Assembly: GCF_001976145.1 (NCBI RefSeq)
Contig: NZ_MOXD01000004.1
Coordinates: forward strand, 186,482 to 250,481
DNA from: Serratia oryzae
GTDB lineage: Bacteria; Pseudomonadota; Gammaproteobacteria; Enterobacterales; Enterobacteriaceae
Direction of reading: 5' to 3'
Length of the DNA: 64,000 nt
Within the stretch, counting starts at the first letter, position 1. Every line of letters starts with the position of its first letter. A program made the position numbers and the translations under genes. This document shows positions 30,196-38,229 of this stretch, in pieces. The notes under the pieces were generated by a model that was not told where the DNA came from, did not search any database, and saw nothing but the letters and a program-made list of their open reading frames with translations.

Positions 30196-31839
30196 ATGTG
30201 GCGCTGGTTGTGGTGGCTGCTGATGTTGCCTGCGGTTGCGCTGAGTGCGGAACCGCGGCTGCAGCTGGCGTTGCCGCAGGGGCAGGAAAATCAGCTGCTC
30301 ATTCTGAGCCAGAACCAGCAGCTTGCCCAGCAACCGCTGCCAGCCACGCTCACCACGCCGCTGGGCAGTATCTGGAAGCTGCTGGTGTATGCCTACCTGG
30401 TAGACACGCAACAGCATGAGCCAGAGTACACCTGCAACGGCAGTCAGCCGCAGGAAGAGGTTTATTGCTGCGAGCCGGGGCAAAAGATTGGGCGCGATCG
30501 GGCCTTGGTGCAATCGTGCGGCCTCTACTTCAGCCCTCAGCGTCTGCAGCTGGATCCGCAACAGTGGGCCAGCTATTGGCAACGCCAGCAGAGCCCGGCC
30601 TGGTTGCAGGATCTGGCCCAGTTGCAGCCCGCAAAGCGGGTGTCGGTTGCCGAACTGCTGGCGGTGTTGGCTACGCTGCCGGGCCAGCAACAGGCGCGTA
30701 ACCTGTTGCTGGAGGTGTTATTACCCCCTGACGGTAAGTTGGTGGGGGCATTAGGCAGCCGGTTACGGATAAAAACCTGGAGCTGGCACGACGAGCAGGA
30801 TCCTGAACAGCGCCAAGGTGGCTTTGCGGGATGGCTGATGGACGGCACGCCGCTATGGGGGCAAGCCCCAGGGACCAGTAAAACGGTCCTGCAAAACTAT
30901 GCCAGCGTGCTGAACAACGTGTTACCGCAGGCGCAACCGGTGGATCCTCTGGGTTGCGTGGTGGTGAACATGTTTGATCGTTACCCGATCGTTGCCGTAC
31001 GCCGCAGCGGTGAGCCAACGCCGGTCGAACCGGGGGCATTACGCGGGCGCTATCAGGTTGAGTTCAGCAATGGCAACTTTCAGGCGATCGAGAGCCTGGG
31101 TGAGCTTTTCCTGCGTATGGATTCGGGGCGATTGACCCTGACGGCCCGTCTTGATCGAGAAGAGTACGTTGCTCGGGTATTACAGCGTGAAGCCGCAGCC
31201 CAGCCTGCTGAAGCGGCAAAGGCGTTGGCGGTGGCGATCCGCACTTATCTGCTGCAGAACGCCGCGCGTGCAGGGGAGTGCTTACTGATCGCCGACAGCA
31301 GTGCCAGCCAGCGTGTCGCTCCCGAGCCTGCAACGGCGGCGGCGCGTGCGATTGCTGCCTGGAGTGCCGATCTGGTACTGGCCGGTGCGCCAGTGACTTA
31401 CCATCTCGATCAGGCTGGCAGTAACCGTTTGTCCTGGCAGCAGGCGGTGTCTCAAGCCCAACAGGGAATGCGCTATGACGCGATTTTAGCGCATGCCTAC
31501 CCACGGGCTAACCTGGGGCGCTGGGATCGGCCAGAAGCGTTGTGCCAGGCGATACCGGAAGCCGAAGCCTGGTTAGTCACTCAACAGAAACGCTGGCGTG
31601 AAGCCTTGGACATTCAGCCGGGTTATACACCCGTGGGGCAGTTCACCGTATGCCGTTTACTCTCTGGCAAGCCCCATGTTGATCGCATGTACAGCCGTAT
31701 CTACGTTCGGGATCTCTACTCATTGCAGGACCGGCTGGATTTGGCCCATGAATATTTACATTTGGCCTTTGCGGCCCACCCTAGTGGTCAGGATGAAGAG
31801 TTTGTCGAGCAGCTTGCCCGCCATCTCTTGCTGGAATAG
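30196..31839 (+). CDS. yfaQ: YfaQ-like DUF2300 exported protein with SxxK, SpoIID-like and HExxH parts
   Basis: 547 residues, starting three bases after the yfaS stop. Residues 1-18 are a signal peptide. The N-terminal third looks like a penicillin-recognising serine domain: S58-I-W-K61 (SxxK), S107-C-G109 (SxN-like, in VQSCGLYFSP), and K193-T-W195 where a KTG would be. Residues 290-415 resemble SpoIID lytic transglycosylases: EEYVARVLQRE with E332, then AKALAVAIRTY at 341-351. The C-terminus has a zinc motif HEYLH at 518-522 and acidic residues at 534-538. The family label DUF2300 is known; the three-part reading is my inference. It probably acts on the cell wall. Confidence 0.8.
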   Translation: MWRWLWWLLMLPAVALSAEPRLQLALPQGQENQLLILSQNQQLAQQPLPATLTTPLGSIWKLLVYAYLVDTQQHEPEYTCNGSQPQEEVYCCEPGQKIGRDRALVQSCGLYFSPQRLQLDPQQWASYWQRQQSPAWLQDLAQLQPAKRVSVAELLAVLATLPGQQQARNLLLEVLLPPDGKLVGALGSRLRIKTWSWHDEQDPEQRQGGFAGWLMDGTPLWGQAPGTSKTVLQNYASVLNNVLPQAQPVDPLGCVVVNMFDRYPIVAVRRSGEPTPVEPGALRGRYQVEFSNGNFQAIESLGELFLRMDSGRLTLTARLDREEYVARVLQREAAAQPAEAAKALAVAIRTYLLQNAARAGECLLIADSSASQRVAPEPATAAARAIAAWSADLVLAGAPVTYHLDQAGSNRLSWQQAVSQAQQGMRYDAILAHAYPRANLGRWDRPEALCQAIPEAEAWLVTQQKRWREALDIQPGYTPVGQFTVCRLLSGKPHVDRMYSRIYVRDLYSLQDRLDLAHEYLHLAFAAHPSGQDEEFVEQLARHLLLE

Positions 31840-31868
31840 GGCATCACTAAAGGATTTAGGATAACACT

Positions 31869-32672
31869 ATGATTATTCGTCGGTTGTGTGGCATAGGTTC
31901 GTTACTGTTAATGGTAGTGGCCACCTCGGCATTGGCCGAACAGCGCGTTGATATCGATACCCCGCTTGCCGGGTGGCATGACACTTCGGGTGAAGGGGCC
32001 GATTTCTCCCAACAGGTAAATTATCCGGCATCATCGGTGAATTCACCGACGAGCCAGTCAGCACAGGCGCTGATCAAGGGGAAGATTAAAGACTTCCCCA
32101 AGCCAGACAGCAAGGCTAAACAGGAGCCGGGGCGCTTGATCGTGAACGGTGTCAGTATGCCGCTGAAAGTTCAGGAGGATGGCAGTTTTAACCGCCCTTA
32201 TATCTTCCCGCAAGGCAGCAACGGCGTTGAAGTCCGTAGCCCCGATCGTGTTGCGAAACACCGTACCCAGTTTTATGCGCAAAGAGGCAACGGGGCGATC
32301 CCGGCTCGTTTACGTCTGGTGCTCTCATGGGATACGGATAATACCGATCTCGATCTGCATGTGGTGACTCCTGACGGTGGGCATGCCTGGTATGGTGGCA
32401 GGCAGTTAGCGAATGGCGGGGCATTGGATGTGGACGTGACTACCGGTTATGGCCCTGAGATCTTCTCTTCACCAGCACCTGAAAGCGGCCAGTATCTGGT
32501 GTATGTCAACTATTATGGCGGCAGAGGGGAAGAGATCCTGACGACGGCGCAGCTCACTATTGTGACCGAGGAAGGCACCCCGAATGAGAAGCAGGAAACC
32601 GTGATTGTGCCAATGCGTAATCCCGGTGAACTGACGTTGGTAAAAAAATTCAGCTATTCGAGCCGGGGATAG
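31869..32672 (+). CDS. yfaP: YfaP-like DUF2135 exported beta-sandwich protein
   Basis: 267 residues. Residues 1-23 are a signal peptide ending in ALA, before EQRVD. The C-terminal half contains LVLSWDTDNTDLDLHVVTPDG and later GQYLVYVNYYGGRG, a Ca-binding-like beta sandwich typical of DUF2135. No catalytic residues are evident, so a binding or scaffolding role in the periplasm is likely. It starts 29 bases after yfaQ and closes the five-gene cluster; a hairpin pair follows. Confidence 0.82.
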   Translation: MIIRRLCGIGSLLLMVVATSALAEQRVDIDTPLAGWHDTSGEGADFSQQVNYPASSVNSPTSQSAQALIKGKIKDFPKPDSKAKQEPGRLIVNGVSMPLKVQEDGSFNRPYIFPQGSNGVEVRSPDRVAKHRTQFYAQRGNGAIPARLRLVLSWDTDNTDLDLHVVTPDGGHAWYGGRQLANGGALDVDVTTGYGPEIFSSPAPESGQYLVYVNYYGGRGEEILTTAQLTIVTEEGTPNEKQETVIVPMRNPGELTLVKKFSYSSRG

Positions 32673-32714
32673 GTAGGGCGCACAGCGACCACCTGATATG
32701 GCAAGGGCCGGGGT

Positions 32715-32776
32715 GCAGGGGGCTGGCCTCTTGAACCCCCTGCTCGGGCGTGTTCACTACATTGCCAAGTGAACAC
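32715..32776. terminator. Two successive hairpins between yfaP and the monooxygenase gene
   Basis: GCAGGGGG/CCCCCTGC (32715-32722, 32736-32743) and GTGTTCACT/AGTGAACAC (32750-32758, 32768-32776) are two perfect stems between convergent genes. No strong T-tract follows, so this may be a repeat element acting as terminator. Confidence 0.5.
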
Positions 32777-32856
32777 AACATGCTTAGCGACCGAAATAAA
32801 TACTCGTCCAACATATGCATAAGGAATAGCCCACGAGGATACCCCCACAAATACGC

Positions 32857-34122
32857 TTAACGCTGCCCGGCATCGCGATATTGCCAATAGCTGCGTTGCG
32901 TAGCGATATGGTCGGCAATGTACTTAGCGTCATGCCAGACGCCCCAAATAAAGGTTGAGCCGCGCCGCGACAGCCAAGGCAGGCCTAAGAAATAGACGCC
33001 GGGCTCGCTGGAAACTCCGCGCTGGTGCTGGGGTTTGCCCCGATCATCAAAGGCGTCTACCTTGAGCCAGCCATAGTCAACCGTGTATCCCGTGGCCCAG
33101 ATAATCGAGGTGATGCCCGCCGCGGATAAATTAAGCTGCAGAATCGGGTCAGTGATGCATTCCGGGTCGGGTAAAATGTGGCGGGCCGTCGGCTCTTCAG
33201 GCAGATCCAACCCATTGCGGGCGATATAAGCATCTGCGGCATCCAAGAGTTCCAGGTAATTTTCATCGCCACGGGCAATATTTTCTTTGAGGTCGGCGGC
33301 GAAAGTGACGCTGCCATCCTGGAAAGAGCGAGTCAGGCCAACCAGCGTCACCCCTTCATGCGCCAGTTCGCGGAAATCTACCGTATAGCCGCCGTGAGCC
33401 CCCGTGACGGCAATCGTCACATGCTCTTTACCCGGTTGGCTCACTGCCGCATCCCACAACCCCAGCACGCCTAACCACCAGCAGAAGTCGCGGTTGCGAT
33501 AAGAACGGGGCGGGCGATCGTGAGCGCCAACGGAGAGGTAGACCTGCTTTCCGGCCCGCCTCAGTTCGTCGGCAATCTGTACCCCGGATGAGCCGGCACC
33601 GACAACCAGCACCGCTCCTGTGGGCAACTGTTGCGGGTTACGGTAATGCGCCGAGTGAAGCTGAGTGATCCTCGGATCCTGGGGGGCGATAGCCGGGATC
33701 ACCGGGCGCTGAAACGGGCCGGTGGCGGCCACCACATGGTTTGCCTCGATGATGCCCTCGCTGGTTTCAATGCTAAAACCGGGGCGGCCAAGGTTGCGCT
33801 GTACCCGTTTCACCTCTACGCCAGTGCGAATCGGGGCGTTGAATTTATCCGCATAGGCAGCAAAATAATCGGCAATCTGCTCTTTCGGCACGAAGCCATC
33901 GGGATCGACACCGGTAAATGCCATCCCTGGGAAGCGATCGTGCCAGGCTGGGCCGTTCGCCACCAGAGAGTCCCAGCGCCCGGTACGCCAGGCTTCGGCT
34001 ATCCGATTCTTTTCCAGCACTAAATGTGGAATACCCAGTTTGGTCAGGTGTTCGCTCATCGCTACCCCAGCCTGACCGGCCCCTACCACTAGCGTATCAA
34101 TGTTGATTTTGTCTGATGTCAT
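32857..34122 (-). CDS. FAD/NADPH-dependent monooxygenase, CzcO/FMO-like
   Basis: 421 residues with two dinucleotide-binding loops: VVGAGQAGVAMSEHL at about 12-26 for FAD and VVGAGSSGVQIADEL in the middle for NADPH. Between them LHSAHYRNP resembles the FMO-type fingerprint, and IIWATGYTVDYGW matches the conserved ATGY. Such cytosolic enzymes hydroxylate or oxidise amines, sulfides or ketones; many are called CzcO from context only. The substrate is unknown. It is divergent from the NCS1 permease operon with an ERIC element between them. Confidence 0.8.
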   Translation of the reverse strand: MTSDKINIDTLVVGAGQAGVAMSEHLTKLGIPHLVLEKNRIAEAWRTGRWDSLVANGPAWHDRFPGMAFTGVDPDGFVPKEQIADYFAAYADKFNAPIRTGVEVKRVQRNLGRPGFSIETSEGIIEANHVVAATGPFQRPVIPAIAPQDPRITQLHSAHYRNPQQLPTGAVLVVGAGSSGVQIADELRRAGKQVYLSVGAHDRPPRSYRNRDFCWWLGVLGLWDAAVSQPGKEHVTIAVTGAHGGYTVDFRELAHEGVTLVGLTRSFQDGSVTFAADLKENIARGDENYLELLDAADAYIARNGLDLPEEPTARHILPDPECITDPILQLNLSAAGITSIIWATGYTVDYGWLKVDAFDDRGKPQHQRGVSSEPGVYFLGLPWLSRRGSTFIWGVWHDAKYIADHIATQRSYWQYRDAGQR

Positions 34123-34159
34123 ATCTGCATCCTTAGCCTGGTTATTCGGTTATGAGAAA

Positions 34160-34287
34160 TATCCCCGTCGCCCTTCAAGATGCAGGGGTGTTGGCTGCTC
34201 TCACTCACCCGAATCACTTACTAATGTAAGCTCATCGGGATTTCGTTCGATTGCCGCCTACCTGTATCTTGAAGTAACTTGGGGATA
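34160..34287. repeat. ERIC element
   Basis: 128 bases with inverted ends TATCCCCGTC and CTTGGGGATA and the ERIC core CCCGAATCACTTACTAATGTAAGCTC (central palindrome CACTTACTAATGTAAGC). ERIC elements are non-coding, transcribed, imperfect palindromes of enterobacteria. It lies in the 416-base gap between the monooxygenase and the permease; the remaining 250 bases are AT-rich and hold the permease promoter. Confidence 0.8.
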
Positions 34288-34538
34288 GCTTGGGCATAGA
34301 TGGGCAAGACTATGGAATGGAGATGAATGGGTAAAATATTATTAAACTAAGGGTTGAATATAAATTAATGATGCAAGCGGGAACCTGATAAGGCAGCTTT
34401 TTTATTCTCTCAGATAACAAAATTAATATTTTATCTATCACTCCATCAATGTCCATTATCACTCCAATAAGAAAATGCGGCCGATAATAACGGCTACCGT
34501 CCTATCACAATAATAATTTTCTTAACCTGGAGTTCACC

Positions 34539-35939
34539 ATGTCCATCGCTGAGTCATCGCCACCGCTGATTGAAAAACACACGATAGGTTATATTCCCCC
34601 GGAAGAGCGCCATGGGAAAGTGCGGGATTTATTCACGCTTTGGTTCGGCGGCAATATTGCCCCTTTACCTATTGTGACTGGGGCACTGGGCATACAGTTA
34701 TTTCATTTGAATCTGCTGTGGGGAGCGATCGCCATTCTGGTAGGGCACTTTATCGGCGGGATCTTTATGGCCCTGCACTCGGCCCAGGGGCCACAAATGG
34801 GCATTCCCCAGATGATCCAGAGCCGTGCTCAATTCGGTTCGTTAGGCTCTTTGCTGGTGGTGGCGATCGCCGGGGTGATGTATGTCGGTTTCTTTACCTC
34901 CAATATTGTTCTGGCGGGCAAGTCCCTGCATGGCGTGGTGAACAGCATATCGGTGCCGGTAGGGATTATCGTGGGTGCGGCAGGTTCCTGCGTGATTGGC
35001 ATTATCGGTTATCGCTTTATTCATGTGCTTAACCGGATTGGAACCTGGGTACTGGGGATCGGCATTGTGCTGGGGTTTGGCTATATCTTTACCCATATAC
35101 ATACCACCGATTTTCTGACGCGCGGCGGCTTTACTATTTCCGGCTGGCTGGCCACGGTGTCGCTGGCGGCGCTGTGGCAAATTGCTTTTGCGCCTTACGT
35201 TTCTGATTATTCACGTTATCTACCGGCAGAGGTTTCCGTGTCGGCCACCTTCTGGGCCACCTATCTCGGTTCGGTATTGGGTTCGAGCCTGTCGTTTATC
35301 TTTGGGGCGGTCGCGGTACTGGCTACGCCTATCGGTATGGACACCATGGATGCGGTGAAGCTGGCGACCGGTGCGCTTGGCTCTTTAATGTTAGTGTTAT
35401 TCCTGCTGAGCGTGATTAGCCACAATGCACTGAACCTGTATGGCGCGGTGATATCGTTGATTACCTTAGTTCAGACCTTTTCCTGGCGTTGGATCCCTAC
35501 CGCTAACAGCCGCGCGGTGTTATCCATTATGGTTTTGGTGTGCTGCTGCGTTGCCGCCATTTACTCATCGGCAGATTTTATCGGCCATTTTGTGGATTTG
35601 GTGTTGGCGCTATTGGTGGTATTGGTCCCCTGGACCGCCATCAATTTAATCGATTTTTATGCCATTCATAAAGGTCAATACGATATTAGCTCGATCTTCC
35701 AGGCGAATGGCGGCATCTACGGTTATTTCAATCCCCAGGCATTATGGGCTTATGCCATTGGTATTCTGGTACAGATCCCGTTTATGAATACGCCATTATA
35801 CGTAGGGCCTATTTCAGCTCATATTAACGGTGCCGATCTTTCCTGGCTGGTGGGGTTAGTAGTGACCTCACCGCTGTATTACTGGCTGGCAAAGCGTGAT
35901 AACGCCCAGCACCCTCTGTCAGCCACGCGAATTATTTAG
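34539..35939 (+). CDS. NCS1-family nucleobase/cytosine-type permease (CodB-like)
   Basis: 466 residues with about 12 membrane spans. The N-terminus IGYIPPEERHGKVRDLFTLWFGGNI (core PPEERHGKVRDLFTLW) is the usual NCS1 start, and SDYSRYLPAEVS matches the family's mid-protein motif. NCS1 carriers import purines, cytosine, allantoin, hydantoins or thiamine precursors with H+ or Na+. GGAG lies six bases before the ATG. It heads an operon with RidA, DUF1028 and an M20 hydrolase, suggesting that it imports the nitrogenous substrate those enzymes degrade. Confidence 0.85.
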   Translation: MSIAESSPPLIEKHTIGYIPPEERHGKVRDLFTLWFGGNIAPLPIVTGALGIQLFHLNLLWGAIAILVGHFIGGIFMALHSAQGPQMGIPQMIQSRAQFGSLGSLLVVAIAGVMYVGFFTSNIVLAGKSLHGVVNSISVPVGIIVGAAGSCVIGIIGYRFIHVLNRIGTWVLGIGIVLGFGYIFTHIHTTDFLTRGGFTISGWLATVSLAALWQIAFAPYVSDYSRYLPAEVSVSATFWATYLGSVLGSSLSFIFGAVAVLATPIGMDTMDAVKLATGALGSLMLVLFLLSVISHNALNLYGAVISLITLVQTFSWRWIPTANSRAVLSIMVLVCCCVAAIYSSADFIGHFVDLVLALLVVLVPWTAINLIDFYAIHKGQYDISSIFQANGGIYGYFNPQALWAYAIGILVQIPFMNTPLYVGPISAHINGADLSWLVGLVVTSPLYYWLAKRDNAQHPLSATRII

Positions 35940-35968
35940 GATATATTTTTGGTTAATAGGAGCTAGAC

Positions 35969-36409
35969 ATGAGTCATATCACCCATACACGCATTCGCAT
36001 GTTTAATACGAAAGAAACCTATCCGAATCAATCCTTGGATAACGATCTCTGCCAGGCGGTGCGGGCGGGAAATACTGTTTATGTTCGTGGCCAGGTGGGA
36101 ACTGATTTTGCCGGTAATCTGGTGGGATTAGGCGATCCACGCGCCCAAGCCGAGCAGGCGATGAAAAACGTGAAACAACTGCTGGCGGAAGCGGGCAGCG
36201 ATCTGTCACATATTGTCAAAACCACCACCTATATTATTGACCCAAGGTATCGTGAGCCTGTCTATCAGGAAGTAGGTAAATGGCTGAAAGGCGTATTTCC
36301 GATCTCGACCGGGATTGTGGTGGCGGCATTGGCCCAGCCGCAGTGGTTGATGGAAATCGATATTATCGCCGTGATCCCCGAAGGTTGGGTCGCGGAGGAG
36401 GCGTTATGA
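35969..36409 (+). CDS. RidA/YjgF-family protein lacking the usual arginine
   Basis: 146 residues, RidA fold with GDPRAQAEQAMKNVKQLLAEAG and KTTTYIIDPRYREPVY. RidA enzymes hydrolyse reactive enamines and imines using a conserved Arg (105 in the archetype, in P-x-R-S). Here the block reads FPISTGIVVAALA, so that Arg is absent, as in other Rid subfamilies that lack deaminase activity or act on different substrates. AGGAG precedes the ATG. The stop overlaps the DUF1028 start (ATGA). It is most likely part of a catabolic operon. Confidence 0.83.
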   Translation: MSHITHTRIRMFNTKETYPNQSLDNDLCQAVRAGNTVYVRGQVGTDFAGNLVGLGDPRAQAEQAMKNVKQLLAEAGSDLSHIVKTTTYIIDPRYREPVYQEVGKWLKGVFPISTGIVVAALAQPQWLMEIDIIAVIPEGWVAEEAL

Positions 36410-37080
36410 CCTTTTCTATTGCTGCACGTTGTGCCGAGACCGGGCAGCTTGGTATTGCGCTGAGCTCTTCCAGTATTGCGGTTGGGGCACGCTGCCCTTG
36501 GCTGCTGGCGGGGGTTGGCGCGGTTTCCAGCCAGAACATTACGCTGCCGATGCTCGGCCCGCAGGTGCTGGAACAGCTGGCCCAGGGGGCAAAACCCGAA
36601 CATGCGTTACAAGGCGTGCTGGCCGATCACGTGTTTAGCGAATATCGCCAGGTCATCGCGATTGACGGCTCTGGGGCAACGGCGGTGTTCAGTGGAGCAA
36701 AGTCGCTAGGCCTCTACCATACGGCGCAGGGCGCAGACTGCGTTGCCGCGGGCAATATGCTGGCAGATATTGAGGTGATTAATGCCATGGTGCACGCATT
36801 TGAGTGCGCTGCGGGGCAACTGAGCGATCGCCTGATGGCGGCGCTGCAGGCGGCAATAGAAGGGGGCGGTGAGGCCGGGCCGGTGCATTCTGCTGCGCTT
36901 AAGGTGGTGGGGAACTACTCCTGGCCAATCGTTGATCTGCGGGTCGATTGGGCAGAGAACGACCCGATTGGCGAACTGGAGACGCTGTGGCAGGCGTATA
37001 AACCACAGATGCAAGCCTATCTCACGCGGGCGATAGATCCGCGTGAGGCACCAAGCTACGGGGTGCCGGGCGATGAGTGA
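36406..37080 (+). CDS. DUF1028 family protein (Ntn-hydrolase-like)
   Basis: 224 residues from ATG 36406, with GGAGGAG upstream and an ATGA overlap with ridA. The N-terminus MTFSIAARCAETGQLGIALS and the following AVGARCPW are the DUF1028 signature; Thr2 would be the nucleophile after Met removal, as in Ntn hydrolases. The family has no firmly established substrate and often sits with RidA and peptidase-like enzymes. The end overlaps the M20 gene by eight bases. It is probably a cytosolic amidase step. Confidence 0.82.
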   Translation: MTFSIAARCAETGQLGIALSSSSIAVGARCPWLLAGVGAVSSQNITLPMLGPQVLEQLAQGAKPEHALQGVLADHVFSEYRQVIAIDGSGATAVFSGAKSLGLYHTAQGADCVAAGNMLADIEVINAMVHAFECAAGQLSDRLMAALQAAIEGGGEAGPVHSAALKVVGNYSWPIVDLRVDWAENDPIGELETLWQAYKPQMQAYLTRAIDPREAPSYGVPGDE

Positions 37081-38221
37081 TGCCGTGCGCGACATGCTGG
37101 CGCGGCTGCTGGCTTTTGATACCACCAGCCGCGAATCTAATCTTGAACTGATTCATTTTATTCAAAATTATCTGACGGGGTTAGGGGTAGAAACGCAGCT
37201 ATTCCTCGACGCCAGCGCCAGAAAGGCCAATCTTTATGCCCGTACCGGCCCGGTGGGCCATGGTGGGGTGATGCTGTCTGGCCATACCGACGTTGTACCG
37301 GCCGATGGGCAGCAATGGAGCGTGCCGCCGTTTGCGCTGACGCATCAGCATGGCCGTTACTATGGCCGTGGCAGCGCCGACATGAAGGGCTTTCTGGCGT
37401 GCGTGTTGGTCTCTGTGCCTGAGTTTGTTGCTCAGCCGCTGCGTATGCCGCTGCACCTGGCGTTTTCTTATGATGAGGAGGTCGGCTGCCTGGGGGTTCG
37501 CAGCCTGGTAGCCCATCTAAAGGCCTCGCAGGATAAACCGGCAATGTGCATCGTGGGGGAACCTACGGCAATGAAGCCGGTTTATGGCCATAAAGGCAAA
37601 CTGGCGATGCGCTGCCAGGTTTATGGTCACGCTTGCCACTCGGCCTATACGCCGCAGGGGGTGAATGCCATTGAGTATGCAGCCAAACTGATTAATAAAT
37701 TAACCTCGCTCGGCACCCAACTGACGGCCACGCAAAACCGGTGTTTTGATCCGCCCTACAGCACGCTGCAGGTGGGCACCATTAACGGCGGCACGGTGCT
37801 TAACATTGTGCCGCAGGATTGCCAGTTCGATTTTGAGATTCGCCATTTGCCCGGCGTCGCGGTTGATGCCGTCATCAGCGAACTGGAGCAGTATGCTGAA
37901 GAGGAGCTGTTACCCGCAATGCGGCGGGTTGCGGCCAGCAGCGATATCCGCTTTCAGCCGCTCAGCCAGTACCCAGGGCTATTCACCGATCCGCAATCCG
38001 ATTTTGCCCGCTGGCTGGCGCAGTGGTGCAGCAGTGATGAATTCACCACGGTGGCCTTTGGCACCGAAGGCGGCCTGTTTGATGAAGCCGGCGTGGCCAC
38101 GCTGATTTGCGGGCCGGGGAGCATGGATCAGGGCCACAAACCTGATGAATACGTGAGCGTTGAGCAACTCGAGCGCTGCATGAAAATGCTGGCGAATTTG
38201 CGCACCTGGATGCTGGCTTAG
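37073..38221 (+). CDS. M20-family deacylase, ArgE-like
   Basis: 382 residues from ATG 37073, eight bases before the DUF1028 stop. Zinc-peptidase motifs are present: SGHTDVVPADG (metal His and catalytic Asp), GRGSADMKGFLA (bridging Asp) and SYDEEVGCLG (catalytic and metal Glu), with a dimerisation domain in the middle. The sequence follows acetylornithine deacetylase ArgE, but the operon context (NCS1 permease, RidA, DUF1028) points to deacylation of another N-acyl or carbamoyl amino acid. It ends eight bases from the convergent LysR gene. Confidence 0.82.
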   Translation: MSDAVRDMLARLLAFDTTSRESNLELIHFIQNYLTGLGVETQLFLDASARKANLYARTGPVGHGGVMLSGHTDVVPADGQQWSVPPFALTHQHGRYYGRGSADMKGFLACVLVSVPEFVAQPLRMPLHLAFSYDEEVGCLGVRSLVAHLKASQDKPAMCIVGEPTAMKPVYGHKGKLAMRCQVYGHACHSAYTPQGVNAIEYAAKLINKLTSLGTQLTATQNRCFDPPYSTLQVGTINGGTVLNIVPQDCQFDFEIRHLPGVAVDAVISELEQYAEEELLPAMRRVAASSDIRFQPLSQYPGLFTDPQSDFARWLAQWCSSDEFTTVAFGTEGGLFDEAGVATLICGPGSMDQGHKPDEYVSVEQLERCMKMLANLRTWMLA

Positions 38222-38229
38222 CCACAGGT

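Noticed and set aside
32650..32850. 66-codon minus-strand ORF after yfaP
   Set aside because: It covers the hairpin pair and has no ribosome site or known homologue that I can name.
34100..34288. 62-codon ORF over the ERIC element
   Set aside because: It is almost wholly repeat sequence and starts inside the opposite gene.
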